NCBI GenBank assembly: GCA_016930255.1
Contig: JAFGHB010000008.1
Coordinates: forward strand, 1-46,061
DNA from: Methanomicrobia archaeon
Lineage (GTDB): Archaea > Halobacteriota > Syntropharchaeia > Alkanophagales > Methanospirareceae
Direction: 5' to 3'
Length of the DNA: 46,061 nucleotides
Shown here: positions 32,770-40,403 of the stretch, in pieces
How positions within the stretch are numbered: the stretch's first letter is position 1
Layout of the letters: the number at the start of each line of letters is the position of its first letter
The notes under the pieces: generated by a model
Told to the model about the DNA's origin: nothing
Database searches by the model: none
The model's input: the letters and a program-made list of their open reading frames with translations, nothing else
Program-made: the position numbers and the translations under genes

Positions 32770-33155
32770 CCGCGGATATGGGGATTATCATGAGCGTGCT
32801 GCTGTACCTGCTGCCCTCACTCCGCGAACGGAAACGGTATCTTCGCTTCGAGCTGATGGGTGAGCGGGAGATAGATAAGCGTGAATTGATGAAGGAGATC
32901 TGGGATTCGATCTATTCGTTATACGGCGATGTAGGAGCAAGTGAAAGTAAGCTCTGGCTGATCGAGTACCATAGAGTAGAAGACCGCAAAGAGGAAGAGT
33001 CAAACCTCAGTGTGGGTGTCCTGCGCTGCGCGCATAACAAAGTCGAAGCGGTTCGGGCGTCGTTAGCGTGCATTCATACGGTAAATGACGCTCGGGTGGG
33101 CATACGAGTAATAAGAACCTCAGGGTCGATAAAAGGCGCGTCTCGGCGATCGTGA
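32766..33155 (+). CDS. rnp2: Ribonuclease P protein component 2 (Pop5)
   Basis: This 129-residue protein has the Pop5 start LPSLRERKRYLRFELMGER, then the ELMKEIWDSIYSLYGDVGAS helix and LSVGVLRCAHNKVEAVRASL, typical of RNase P component 2. It forms a heterotetramer with Rpp30 that helps the RNA catalyse. The N-terminal 12 residues before LLYLLPSLRERKR may be extra. It is coupled to rnp3 by ATGA overlap, a common archaeal pairing. Confidence 0.9.
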   Translation: MTADMGIIMSVLLYLLPSLRERKRYLRFELMGEREIDKRELMKEIWDSIYSLYGDVGASESKLWLIEYHRVEDRKEEESNLSVGVLRCAHNKVEAVRASLACIHTVNDARVGIRVIRTSGSIKGASRRS

Positions 33156-33173
33156 TTCCGATTAATGACTAGA

Positions 33174-34334
33174 CTAACGCCCTTTCAACATCTCGATAAC
33201 CATCGCCAAATCGCGCTTCGTGATGATTCCCACGATTGCCCCGCGTTCCTCGCCTTCTACGGCCAGAAGCTGCTGTTTCGTGCTTAGCATTCGTTTGAGT
33301 GCTTCTACTGCTTCGTCCTCCTGCGAGACGACCTCGCTCAGCCAATCGAAAGGGCGGATTATATCCGCAACCGTTAACGGGTACCGTTGTTCAGGTGACA
33401 GCTTCTTCAGCTCGCTGAAGGTTATCAATCCTTTAAAATCGCCGCTTTCGCTTACCACCGCGTATTCCGCGTTTCGTTCCGCAAGCATCTTCTCCCCCAG
33501 CTCTGTAAGCGGCATATCTTCCCAAACGCTCGCGTTCTCTCTTTGCATTACGTGCTTCACCTGTATCCCCTCCAACGAGGTGAACGTGATCGTCGCGCTC
33601 TCCTCTTCGGTCGCTGCGATGTAGAGAAACACGGCGATGAATGTTAACCACGGATTGAACGGCAATCGCACGTGCCCGGTCGTGTAAAAGACGAAAGGAT
33701 CAGGCATAAAACCCACAATCGCCATTATAACGGCAAACGTCTTGCCCACGAAGACCGCTCGCTTCGTCGCTGTGAGGAATTGCATCCGTTTCGCAAGGAA
33801 CGCACGTAAAACTCGACCGCCATCCATGGGGAACGCGGGTAACAGGTTAAACGTGGCTAAAACCACATTGAGAAGCCCAAGGCTGAACAGTAAAACCGTA
33901 ATCGGGTCGTAGATACTCTGATGTGCCGCGGCTAGACTGAAATGAGCGAGAAGGAACGCACCACCAAGGGCAAAACTCATTAACGGACCTGCAATTGCTA
34001 TTCGCCACTCCTTCGCCGGCTCTTTTGGTAAATCCTCCATCATGGCTAAGCCGCCGAAGATGAAAAGCGTAATGCTCCGTATCCGGGTTCCGTATCTCAT
34101 GGCAACGTATGAATGGGACATCTCGTGGAGCAGCAGCGAGAGTAAGAAAAGAAACGCGCCGATAGCCGCTAAGGCATAGCGTAAAGGTCGGGATAGAGGC
34201 TCCATGTCACCTAAGCCTACCGGTCCAGGAGTGATCGCAAACACCATGATGATGAGCGGGAACAGAATTAAAAAGGTAAAATGCAGTCGTATCGGTATGC
34301 CAATAAGTCTGCCAACTTGTATAGATGTTCGCAT
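33174..34334 (-). CDS. Site-2 protease family (M50) metalloprotease with two CBS domains
   Basis: This is a 386-residue membrane protease. The zinc motif is HEMSH at 70-74 and the third ligand is Asp171 in LLPAFPMDGGRVL, with six or so spans up to residue 250. Residues about 260-383 form a CBS pair (VKHVMQRENASVWEDMPLTE, PLTVADIIRPFDW, GAIVGIITKRDLAMVIEML), which likely senses ATP or AMP. Such S2P-CBS enzymes cut membrane-bound regulators. It shares a promoter region with the PRC-barrel gene. Confidence 0.92.
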   Translation of the reverse strand: MRTSIQVGRLIGIPIRLHFTFLILFPLIIMVFAITPGPVGLGDMEPLSRPLRYALAAIGAFLFLLSLLLHEMSHSYVAMRYGTRIRSITLFIFGGLAMMEDLPKEPAKEWRIAIAGPLMSFALGGAFLLAHFSLAAAHQSIYDPITVLLFSLGLLNVVLATFNLLPAFPMDGGRVLRAFLAKRMQFLTATKRAVFVGKTFAVIMAIVGFMPDPFVFYTTGHVRLPFNPWLTFIAVFLYIAATEEESATITFTSLEGIQVKHVMQRENASVWEDMPLTELGEKMLAERNAEYAVVSESGDFKGLITFSELKKLSPEQRYPLTVADIIRPFDWLSEVVSQEDEAVEALKRMLSTKQQLLAVEGEERGAIVGIITKRDLAMVIEMLKGR

Positions 34335-34360
34335 CGGTTCTTCGGTCGCTCAATCAGTTA

Positions 34361-34371
34361 ATTATATATAG
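34361..34371. promoter_or_regulatory. Shared TATA region of M50 protease and PRC-barrel genes
   Basis: The sequence aattatatatagg lies between divergent genes. Its near-palindromic core can serve both strands. For the plus-strand gene (ATG 34398) it predicts a start of transcription within a few bases of the ATG. Confidence 0.5.
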
Positions 34372-34397
34372 GCATCTCGCACTACATAAATAGCATT

Positions 34398-34670
34398 ATG
34401 GAGATCCAATTGTCATCGTTGTATGGGCAGGATTTATATACCGATAGAGGGATTTACGTCGGTAAAATCGAGGACGTCAGTGTTGACATAAAGGAGAAGC
34501 GAGTGTCGGGCCTGGCCGTGAAGAACGTGAATCCAAATGCATTCGGCGGGGTCAAGAAGAAGGGTGTGATCATCCCTTACCGATGGGTGACTGCGATTGG
34601 CGATATAGTACTCATAAAGCACGTGCGGAGAAAGGGAATGGAACGAGAGCGCGAGGAAGAAGAAGTTTAA
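34398..34670 (+). CDS. PRC-barrel domain protein
   Basis: This 90-residue protein is a single PRC-barrel: IQLSSLYGQDLYTDRGIYVG, KIEDVSVDIKEKRVSGLAV, a loop VNPNAFGGVKKKG, and VIIPYRWVTAIGDIVLI, ending in a charged tail (EREREEEEV). In archaea such proteins are often linked to RNA metabolism or cell-division (CdpB-like) factors. The specific role is not known. Confidence 0.88.
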   Translation: MEIQLSSLYGQDLYTDRGIYVGKIEDVSVDIKEKRVSGLAVKNVNPNAFGGVKKKGVIIPYRWVTAIGDIVLIKHVRRKGMEREREEEEV

Positions 34671-34733
34671 AGGAGCGCTCGTTAGGTAAGATCCGGACAG
34701 ACGGAGAGTGGAGCTTTCAAGAATGGGCCAGGG

Positions 34734-35567
34734 ATGACAGGTCAGAACCGTGCGAGATCGACCCTCAAGGATAGCAGGGATAAAGAGCTCTACGCAGCTA
34801 TAAGGGCTATTCCGCCTCTGATTGTGCGCGCTGACGGTCGGAACTTCAGGCATGTCCTCAGCGATACTTTTGAGAAGCCGTATGACAAGCGATTCGCGAA
34901 AGGGATGGCGGAAGCAGTGGTACGCTTCTTCGAGCAGAGCGGATTCAACCCCTCGCTTGCGTACCTCTTCTCTGACGAGATAAATCTATATTTCACGCAC
35001 GTCCCGTTTAAAGGCCGCATAGAGAAGCTGGATTCGGTAATCGCCGGTTTTTTAGCCAGTGCGTTGACCATCGTCCTGGATTTAAAAGACGCGATTGCCT
35101 TCGACGCGCGGATAATTCCCGTTTGCCGTGATGACGATGCGTTGGCATACTTTATGCAGCGTCAGGCGGAGGCATGGTGGAATCATATCAATGCCTATGG
35201 CTATTACGGTCTGCAGGAATCCGGACTGAGCGCTAAAGAGGCTGAGAAGCGGCTGAAGGGAATGAAAGCGGCAGAGGTGCATGGGCTGCTGTTTCGCCAG
35301 GGACGTAACCTGAATGAAACGCCGGCATGGCAGAGACGGGGGATGATAGCCACCAGGGAGCAGTACGAAAAGGGAGGGTACAATCCAAAAGCGGCGGAGG
35401 ACGTTACCGTTGCACGCTACAAGGTGGTTCAGCTCTGGGACCTGCCGCTGTTCGGGTCCGAAGACGGAAGGGCGCTGCTAAATCTTCTCATAACAGGAAA
35501 AGCTTTGCCGAAAGATCAATACGAAAAAAAGAAGTTCCGATGGGCCCGAAGGGATTTGAACCCTTGA
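34734..35567 (+). CDS. Thg1-like 3'-5' RNA polymerase
   Basis: This 277-residue protein belongs to the tRNA(His) guanylyltransferase family, whose archaeal members repair or extend tRNA 5' ends in the 3'-5' direction. Metal-binding residues are Asp34 in VRADGRNF and Asp81-Glu82 in LFSDEINLYF. FDARIIPVCRDDDALAYF and QRQAEAWWNHINAYGYYGLQ follow, with the helix-bearing C-terminus. The start at 34734 is not supported by an SD. The last nine codons and the stop lie inside the tRNA gene on the other strand, so the C-terminus (RWARRDLNP) is encoded by antisense tRNA sequence. Confidence 0.9.
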   Translation: MTGQNRARSTLKDSRDKELYAAIRAIPPLIVRADGRNFRHVLSDTFEKPYDKRFAKGMAEAVVRFFEQSGFNPSLAYLFSDEINLYFTHVPFKGRIEKLDSVIAGFLASALTIVLDLKDAIAFDARIIPVCRDDDALAYFMQRQAEAWWNHINAYGYYGLQESGLSAKEAEKRLKGMKAAEVHGLLFRQGRNLNETPAWQRRGMIATREQYEKGGYNPKAAEDVTVARYKVVQLWDLPLFGSEDGRALLNLLITGKALPKDQYEKKKFRWARRDLNP

Positions 35568-35614
35568 CCGCCCGGTTATGAGCCGGGCGCTCTAACCAGC
35601 TAAGCTACGGGCCC
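35541..35614 (-). tRNA. tRNA with CAU anticodon (Met or Ile2)
   Basis: On the minus strand a 74-base cloverleaf runs from 35614 to 35541. The acceptor pairs GGGCCCG with CGGGCCC, with A73. The D-arm is GCTTAGCTGGTTAGAGC, the anticodon arm is CCCGG-CTCATAA-CCGGG, and the T-arm is AAGGG-TTCAAAT-CCCTT. No intron and no encoded CCA. CAU may be elongator methionine or isoleucine-2 (where C34 is modified to agmatidine); the GGGCCC acceptor with A73 does not settle it. Confidence 0.92.
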
Positions 35615-35639
35615 TTAGTCGCTTAGTAGTATAGCACCG

Positions 35640-35655
35640 ATTCATATAAAATATA
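35640..35655 (-). promoter_or_regulatory. TATA promoter of the tRNA gene
   Basis: The minus strand reads atattttatatgaa, about 27-35 bases ahead of the tRNA 5' end at 35614. This is the usual distance for an archaeal TATA box, and no other gene explains it. Confidence 0.5.
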
Positions 35656-36069
35656 TGGTTAACGAAGTGGAATGCCATGATGACGACAACGAACCGATCG
35701 ATTTTTTGCTGAGAGCCTTTTAAAAAGGTGATACGCTCATATTCCATAATAAGAAGTCCTATCCACGCAAAGCAAGAACTAAAATACTGTACTTTACGCT
35801 TCCTGACCAGCCTCGCACTCCATTTCTAGAAACGGGGGAGAATTCACAGACGCACTAGTTCACTCTTTACCGTGCGAGCAGTATCTGAAATAGACGTCCT
35901 ATAGGCGATATATATCGATATAGCACAATTTATATTTTCAACGTAAAAAAAAATTTCGAAAGGTATTTATGGTTATTCGCAATTTTTAATTTGGTTAAAC
36001 TAACTGAAAGCGAAGCAGGTAGTGGAACGAACGTTGACGTTTATAGTTTAGGAGGTGACAAGAAGAAGA
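35656..36069. other. Upstream region of the surface-protein cluster
   Basis: This 410-base stretch has no gene that I can support. It holds a 12-base palindrome cgatatatatcg (35906-35917), a TATA-like aatttatattt (35927-35937) that would give a leader of about 110 bases, and an SD ggaggtga (36051-36058) for the ATG at 36070. The palindrome close to the promoter could be an operator, but no regulator is adjacent. Confidence 0.4.
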
Positions 36070-36567
36070 ATGGATGTAAGAAGAAAAATTGAATTGATGG
36101 CGGTATTCGCCGTATTGGTGACCGCGTGCATAGTGCCACTGGTGATGGCCGCGAATCAAGAGACGATCACCTGTACGGTTACTGCGGGCGTGTATTCAGT
36201 AAACCTTTCGCGATCCTCGGTGAATTACGGCAACATGGCTGAAGGTGAAAATCAGACCGACCCACTGGGCACCATTAACGTGACCAACGATGCGGGCATT
36301 CCGGAAGATATTCTGATCCGGAGCGATAATGCAACGTCGGTATCCGGGGAGTGGGTGCTTGCCGGTACTCCGGGGGTCGATCAGTACAGGCATACGTTCA
36401 ATCTCGATGGTGAGCAAAACTTAGCAATAGATAACCAACTACTGGCTGATGATATCCCAAACGACGACAAGCAAGCATTTACGCTTAAGATCTACGTGCC
36501 CACGACTATAAGCAATCCGGGCACGTACACGACCGATATTACGGTCGTAGCAACGGCACCAACATAA
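36070..36567 (+). CDS. Secreted single-domain surface protein
   Basis: The ATG at 36070 has an SD 13 bases upstream; a GTG at 36055 lies inside that SD. The product has 165 residues with a signal peptide (IELMAVFAVLVTACIVPLVM then AANQE). The mature part is a beta-sandwich of about 130 residues: VYSVNLSRSSVNYGNMAEGE, TINVTNDAGIPEDILIRSDN, and FTLKIYVPTTISNPGTYTTD. The same domain closes the 1020-residue beta-helix protein two genes on (SINLSTDTVSYGFVAAGENS, FTLRITLPSVMTTPGEYMTN). It may pack with or polymerise on that protein. Confidence 0.75.
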   Translation: MDVRRKIELMAVFAVLVTACIVPLVMAANQETITCTVTAGVYSVNLSRSSVNYGNMAEGENQTDPLGTINVTNDAGIPEDILIRSDNATSVSGEWVLAGTPGVDQYRHTFNLDGEQNLAIDNQLLADDIPNDDKQAFTLKIYVPTTISNPGTYTTDITVVATAPT

Positions 36568-36716
36568 GCAATCGCAAGGCCAAGAACGATAACGAAGTAG
36601 TAGCCATCAGGTAGCCATCTGTAAAACGGGTAGAGGATCGTAGAATCCATACCGAGTCGAATTAGAGCCTATTAGAAGTGTGAAGGGAGAAGCGAACGTA
36701 TAAAAGTGAGAAGAGG

Positions 36717-37334
36717 ATGAAAGACCGAACCATCAGAGTAATCGCAGCGATTATTCTGGTCGTACTCATGATGCAGCCGTGCTCGGCCAATGTAGGTGTA
36801 GGCGTGGGCACGGGCAAGATAGCAGTAGAGGAGCCGCTCATGCCCGGTGGCACGTACAAAATCAACCCGATAGTTGTGCTGAATACCGGCGATGAAGCGG
36901 GTAATTACGCTGTGGACGTTACGTATTTATACGGCCAGGCGGAGCAAAGGCCCCAGGAGGAATGGGTGGGCTTCAACCCCAAAACGTTCCATTTGAATCC
37001 CGAAGAAACACAGACCGTTGCAGTGACATTAACCGTACCGTTGGATGCGGAGCCGGGCGACTATTTCTGCTTCTTGGAAGCGCATCCGGTGAGCGAGGGC
37101 GAGGGGTTCAGGATCGGTGTTGCCGCGGCGACGAAGCTGTATTTCAGCGTGAAACCGGCGAATATCCTCTCCGCACTGGCGCATAAAGTATCGTCATTCC
37201 TACGTGAAACGGCGCCCGTCTCGTACATCATCATTATCGCGATTCTCGCACTCGTTGCGCTCCTCGTACTCAGGAAGCACATCTCGATCGAGGTACGGAG
37301 GAAGAAGAAGCCGCCGGAAGGAGGAGGTAGTTAG
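36717..37334 (+). CDS. Membrane-anchored exported protein with an Ig-like domain
   Basis: This 205-residue protein starts with a signal peptide (VIAAIILVVLMMQPCSANVG). Residues about 27-150 form one beta-sandwich of the NEW3/CARDB sort (PIVVLNTGDEAGNYAVDVTY, FHLNPEETQTVAVTLTVPLD, EPGDYFCFLEAHPV). A C-terminal membrane anchor (VSYIIIIAILALVALLVLRK) is followed by a lysine-rich tail, so the domain faces outside. A purine-rich gaagagg precedes the ATG. It overlaps the next gene by one base. Confidence 0.75.
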   Translation: MKDRTIRVIAAIILVVLMMQPCSANVGVGVGTGKIAVEEPLMPGGTYKINPIVVLNTGDEAGNYAVDVTYLYGQAEQRPQEEWVGFNPKTFHLNPEETQTVAVTLTVPLDAEPGDYFCFLEAHPVSEGEGFRIGVAAATKLYFSVKPANILSALAHKVSSFLRETAPVSYIIIIAILALVALLVLRKHISIEVRRKKKPPEGGGS

Positions 37335-40300
37335 TGGTTTTGCATAAAATGATCCGTGATGGAGAAGAGGAAAAGCGTATATCGAAGAAGTTTGCCGTAT
37401 TTCTGGTACTGGCTATCCTGCTTGCTCCACTTGGTGCGATCGGGGAGGACGTCTTATCAGGAAATGTGACCCTGGGTAATGATACCAATCTCACTTTAAC
37501 TGAGGAGCAAGGTGTTGCTGTGAATGCACCCGTAAACGAGACGACGGACGGAACCGCTAATTCGAGTGCCGAGACGACCACCGCGACTGCGAATTTCAGT
37601 ATCTCGCGCCAATTACCACGGGCCTGGCCGCTCGGTGCTGGCCCCAACTCGACCCTCTATGTCAATCTCTCGGGCTGGTGGCGCATAAATGGCACGTTCA
37701 ACCAGTCGGACACTCCAATCCAGTCAGCGGTCGACAATGCGACCTCCGGGGACACCATTATCGTGACAGATGGCACATACACCGAGAACGTGAATGTGAC
37801 CACGGCAAACCTCACGCTCCGCTCGGAGAACGGCTTTGCTTCAACGATCGTGCAGGCCTTGGATCCAGACGAGCACGTCTTCAACGTGACCGCGGATTAC
37901 GTGAACATCAGCGGGTTCACGGTGCAAGGTGTAACCGGCTCTGAAAAGGCAGGGATATATCTTTATTGGGTGGAGTACTGCAACATCTCCGATAACGTCG
38001 CCACGAACAACGACCGCGGCATTTACCTGAAGGATTCGAGCAGCAACAACCTTACGGGCAACAACGCCTCGAACAATTTAGGGGGCATTTACCTGGATTC
38101 TTCGAGCAACAACATGCTCACGAACAACACCGTCAACTCGAACGACGATGGCATTTTCCTGGATGTTTCGAGCAGCAACAACCTTACGGGCAACATCGTT
38201 ACTTCGAACTACTGGTGGGGCATTTTGTTGGGGGAAGCGAGCAACAATAGGTTAACGAACAATACATTTGTGAATAATGGCCTATTTGTTACTAATTCTT
38301 TTGGCAGCACGGTAACGGATAACACGGTAAACGACAAGCCGCTTGTTTATCGTGAGGAGGTTTCAGATCAGAGCATTACCGTAGCAGGGCAGGTTATACT
38401 CGTTAATTGTGACAATATTACGGTTGAGAATCTCGAGATATTAAATGATGCATCAGTTGGCGTAGAGCTCTGGGGAACTGACAACAGTACAATCATGAAT
38501 ATTACTGCCTCGGGCTGCTACAACGACTACGGCATTTATCTGGCTGATTCATGCAACAATGCTCTTATAGCCAACACGTTCTCGCACGCCTACAACGGCA
38601 TCGTCCTGGATCATTCGAGCAACAACAATAATCTGACAGGCAACAACGCCTCGAACAACCCGGGCCCCGGCATTGCGCTGTTTTATTCGAGCAACAACAC
38701 ACTCACGAACAACACCGCCAACTCGAACATGAATCACGGCATTTATCTAAAGTCTTCGAGCAGCAACAATCTGATGGGCAATACCGCTAACTCGAACAAT
38801 ATAGGGGGCATTTACCTGGTGGATTCTTCGAGCTACAACACACTCACCAACAATACCGCTAACTCGAACATGAATCACGGCATTTCTCTGGATCTTTCAA
38901 GCAGCAACAACCTGACGGGCAATAACGCCACGAACAACGATAATGGCATCCACTTGAACGGCTCAGGAAGCAACACCCTCGTGGGTAACAATTGCTCGGG
39001 GAACGATGGCGCGGGCATCTACCTGATTTGTTCTAGCGATAACAACGAACTCCTGGATAACTTCTGTAATGGGAACAGTTGGATCGGCATCGTCCTGTCC
39101 TCAGGGGATAATAACGTCCTTTCACGCAATACCTGCAAAGAGAATCACTACGGTATTTGGGTATACCTGGGCATCAACAATACACTGGTGAGCAATACCT
39201 GCACTGAGAATAATTATGTAGGAATCGAGCTGTATGGAACATATGATAACACCCTTCTGGATAACAACGCCAGCTCGAACCTCTGCTTGGATGACCTTGA
39301 CCTCAATTATGCGGGCATCAACCTGAAATGGGCGTGCAATAACAATCTCACGAACAACACCGCCAACGCGAACGCCAACGCGGGCATTCACCTCGACGTT
39401 GATTCGAACAGCAACGTGCTGGCGCATAACACCGCCACAGACAATAATCGCACTGGCATCTTACTCACCACCAGCTCGAACAACAAGCTGACCGCTAACA
39501 CCGCAAGCAATAACACTGCAGAGTGGGACTCGAAGGGGATAGTCCTCGAAAAAGGCTCGAACAACAACGCGCTCCGCGATAACGTGGCCAATACTAACGG
39601 CGAGTACGGTATCTACCTCAATTCTTCGAGCAACGATAACAACCTTACAGGCAATACCGTCTCGAACAACAACTACGACGGCATTTACCTCTACCTTGCA
39701 CACCGCAACCACATCTACAACAATACCGCCTCGAACAACTTCAACTACGGCATTTATCTGTCTTCTTCGGGCAACAATCATATCTACGACAATTACTTTG
39801 ACAATACTCATAACGCTTATGACGACCCTGGAATTCATGAGGACAACATCTGGAATACCACTAGGACTGAGGGCACGAACATCATCGGTGGTCCGTATTT
39901 AGGTGGCAATTACTGGAGCGATTACACTGGCAGCGATACGGACGGCGACGGACTCGGTGAAACTCCTTACAACATATCGGGCGACTCGAACAGGGATTAT
40001 TTACCGTTAACCACTCCGACCTTGATTTCCATTAATCTCAGCACCGATACGGTCTCCTACGGGTTTGTTGCAGCAGGAGAGAATAGCACTTCTCAGATCA
40101 TCACGGTGACCAATGCCGGCACGGTGAACGAGACCTTTTATATCCGGGGCGACGACGCCTACTACGAGGTCTCTACGTGGACGCTCGCCGAGAGTATTGG
40201 GACAAACGCTTTCACTCACGAGTTTAATAACGGCACCGAGTGGAGTTGCCTGAACAAGACTGATAAAACGCTCGCACTAGACGTGCCCGTTGAGGGCAAT

Positions 40301-40396
40301 GCCACCTTCACGCTCCGTATTACACTTCCCTCGGTGATGACTACACCAGGAGAATATATGACGAATGTAACCATAATGGCAACGGAGGCGTCTTAG
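37334..40396 (+). CDS. Large secreted parallel beta-helix protein (NosD/CASH-type)
   Basis: This 1020-residue protein begins at GTG 37334 with SD ggaggaggtag just before it (an ATG at 37349 is possible). A signal segment (FAVFLVLAILLAPLGAIGED) precedes a Ser/Thr/Asn-rich region, then TPIQSAVDNATSGDTIIVTD, which opens a right-handed beta-helix of over 25 turns. The turns repeat as SSSNNLTGNNASNNxxGIYL. Such helices bind or cleave polysaccharides. The end of the helix has the GNYWSDYTGSDTDGDGLGET block seen in NosD-like proteins. The last 130 residues are the Ig-like domain shared with the protein at 36070. Very many N-glycosylation sequons (N-x-S/T) are present. Confidence 0.85.
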   Translation: MVLHKMIRDGEEEKRISKKFAVFLVLAILLAPLGAIGEDVLSGNVTLGNDTNLTLTEEQGVAVNAPVNETTDGTANSSAETTTATANFSISRQLPRAWPLGAGPNSTLYVNLSGWWRINGTFNQSDTPIQSAVDNATSGDTIIVTDGTYTENVNVTTANLTLRSENGFASTIVQALDPDEHVFNVTADYVNISGFTVQGVTGSEKAGIYLYWVEYCNISDNVATNNDRGIYLKDSSSNNLTGNNASNNLGGIYLDSSSNNMLTNNTVNSNDDGIFLDVSSSNNLTGNIVTSNYWWGILLGEASNNRLTNNTFVNNGLFVTNSFGSTVTDNTVNDKPLVYREEVSDQSITVAGQVILVNCDNITVENLEILNDASVGVELWGTDNSTIMNITASGCYNDYGIYLADSCNNALIANTFSHAYNGIVLDHSSNNNNLTGNNASNNPGPGIALFYSSNNTLTNNTANSNMNHGIYLKSSSSNNLMGNTANSNNIGGIYLVDSSSYNTLTNNTANSNMNHGISLDLSSSNNLTGNNATNNDNGIHLNGSGSNTLVGNNCSGNDGAGIYLICSSDNNELLDNFCNGNSWIGIVLSSGDNNVLSRNTCKENHYGIWVYLGINNTLVSNTCTENNYVGIELYGTYDNTLLDNNASSNLCLDDLDLNYAGINLKWACNNNLTNNTANANANAGIHLDVDSNSNVLAHNTATDNNRTGILLTTSSNNKLTANTASNNTAEWDSKGIVLEKGSNNNALRDNVANTNGEYGIYLNSSSNDNNLTGNTVSNNNYDGIYLYLAHRNHIYNNTASNNFNYGIYLSSSGNNHIYDNYFDNTHNAYDDPGIHEDNIWNTTRTEGTNIIGGPYLGGNYWSDYTGSDTDGDGLGETPYNISGDSNRDYLPLTTPTLISINLSTDTVSYGFVAAGENSTSQIITVTNAGTVNETFYIRGDDAYYEVSTWTLAESIGTNAFTHEFNNGTEWSCLNKTDKTLALDVPVEGNATFTLRITLPSVMTTPGEYMTNVTIMATEAS

Positions 40397-40403
40397 AATA
40401 GAA

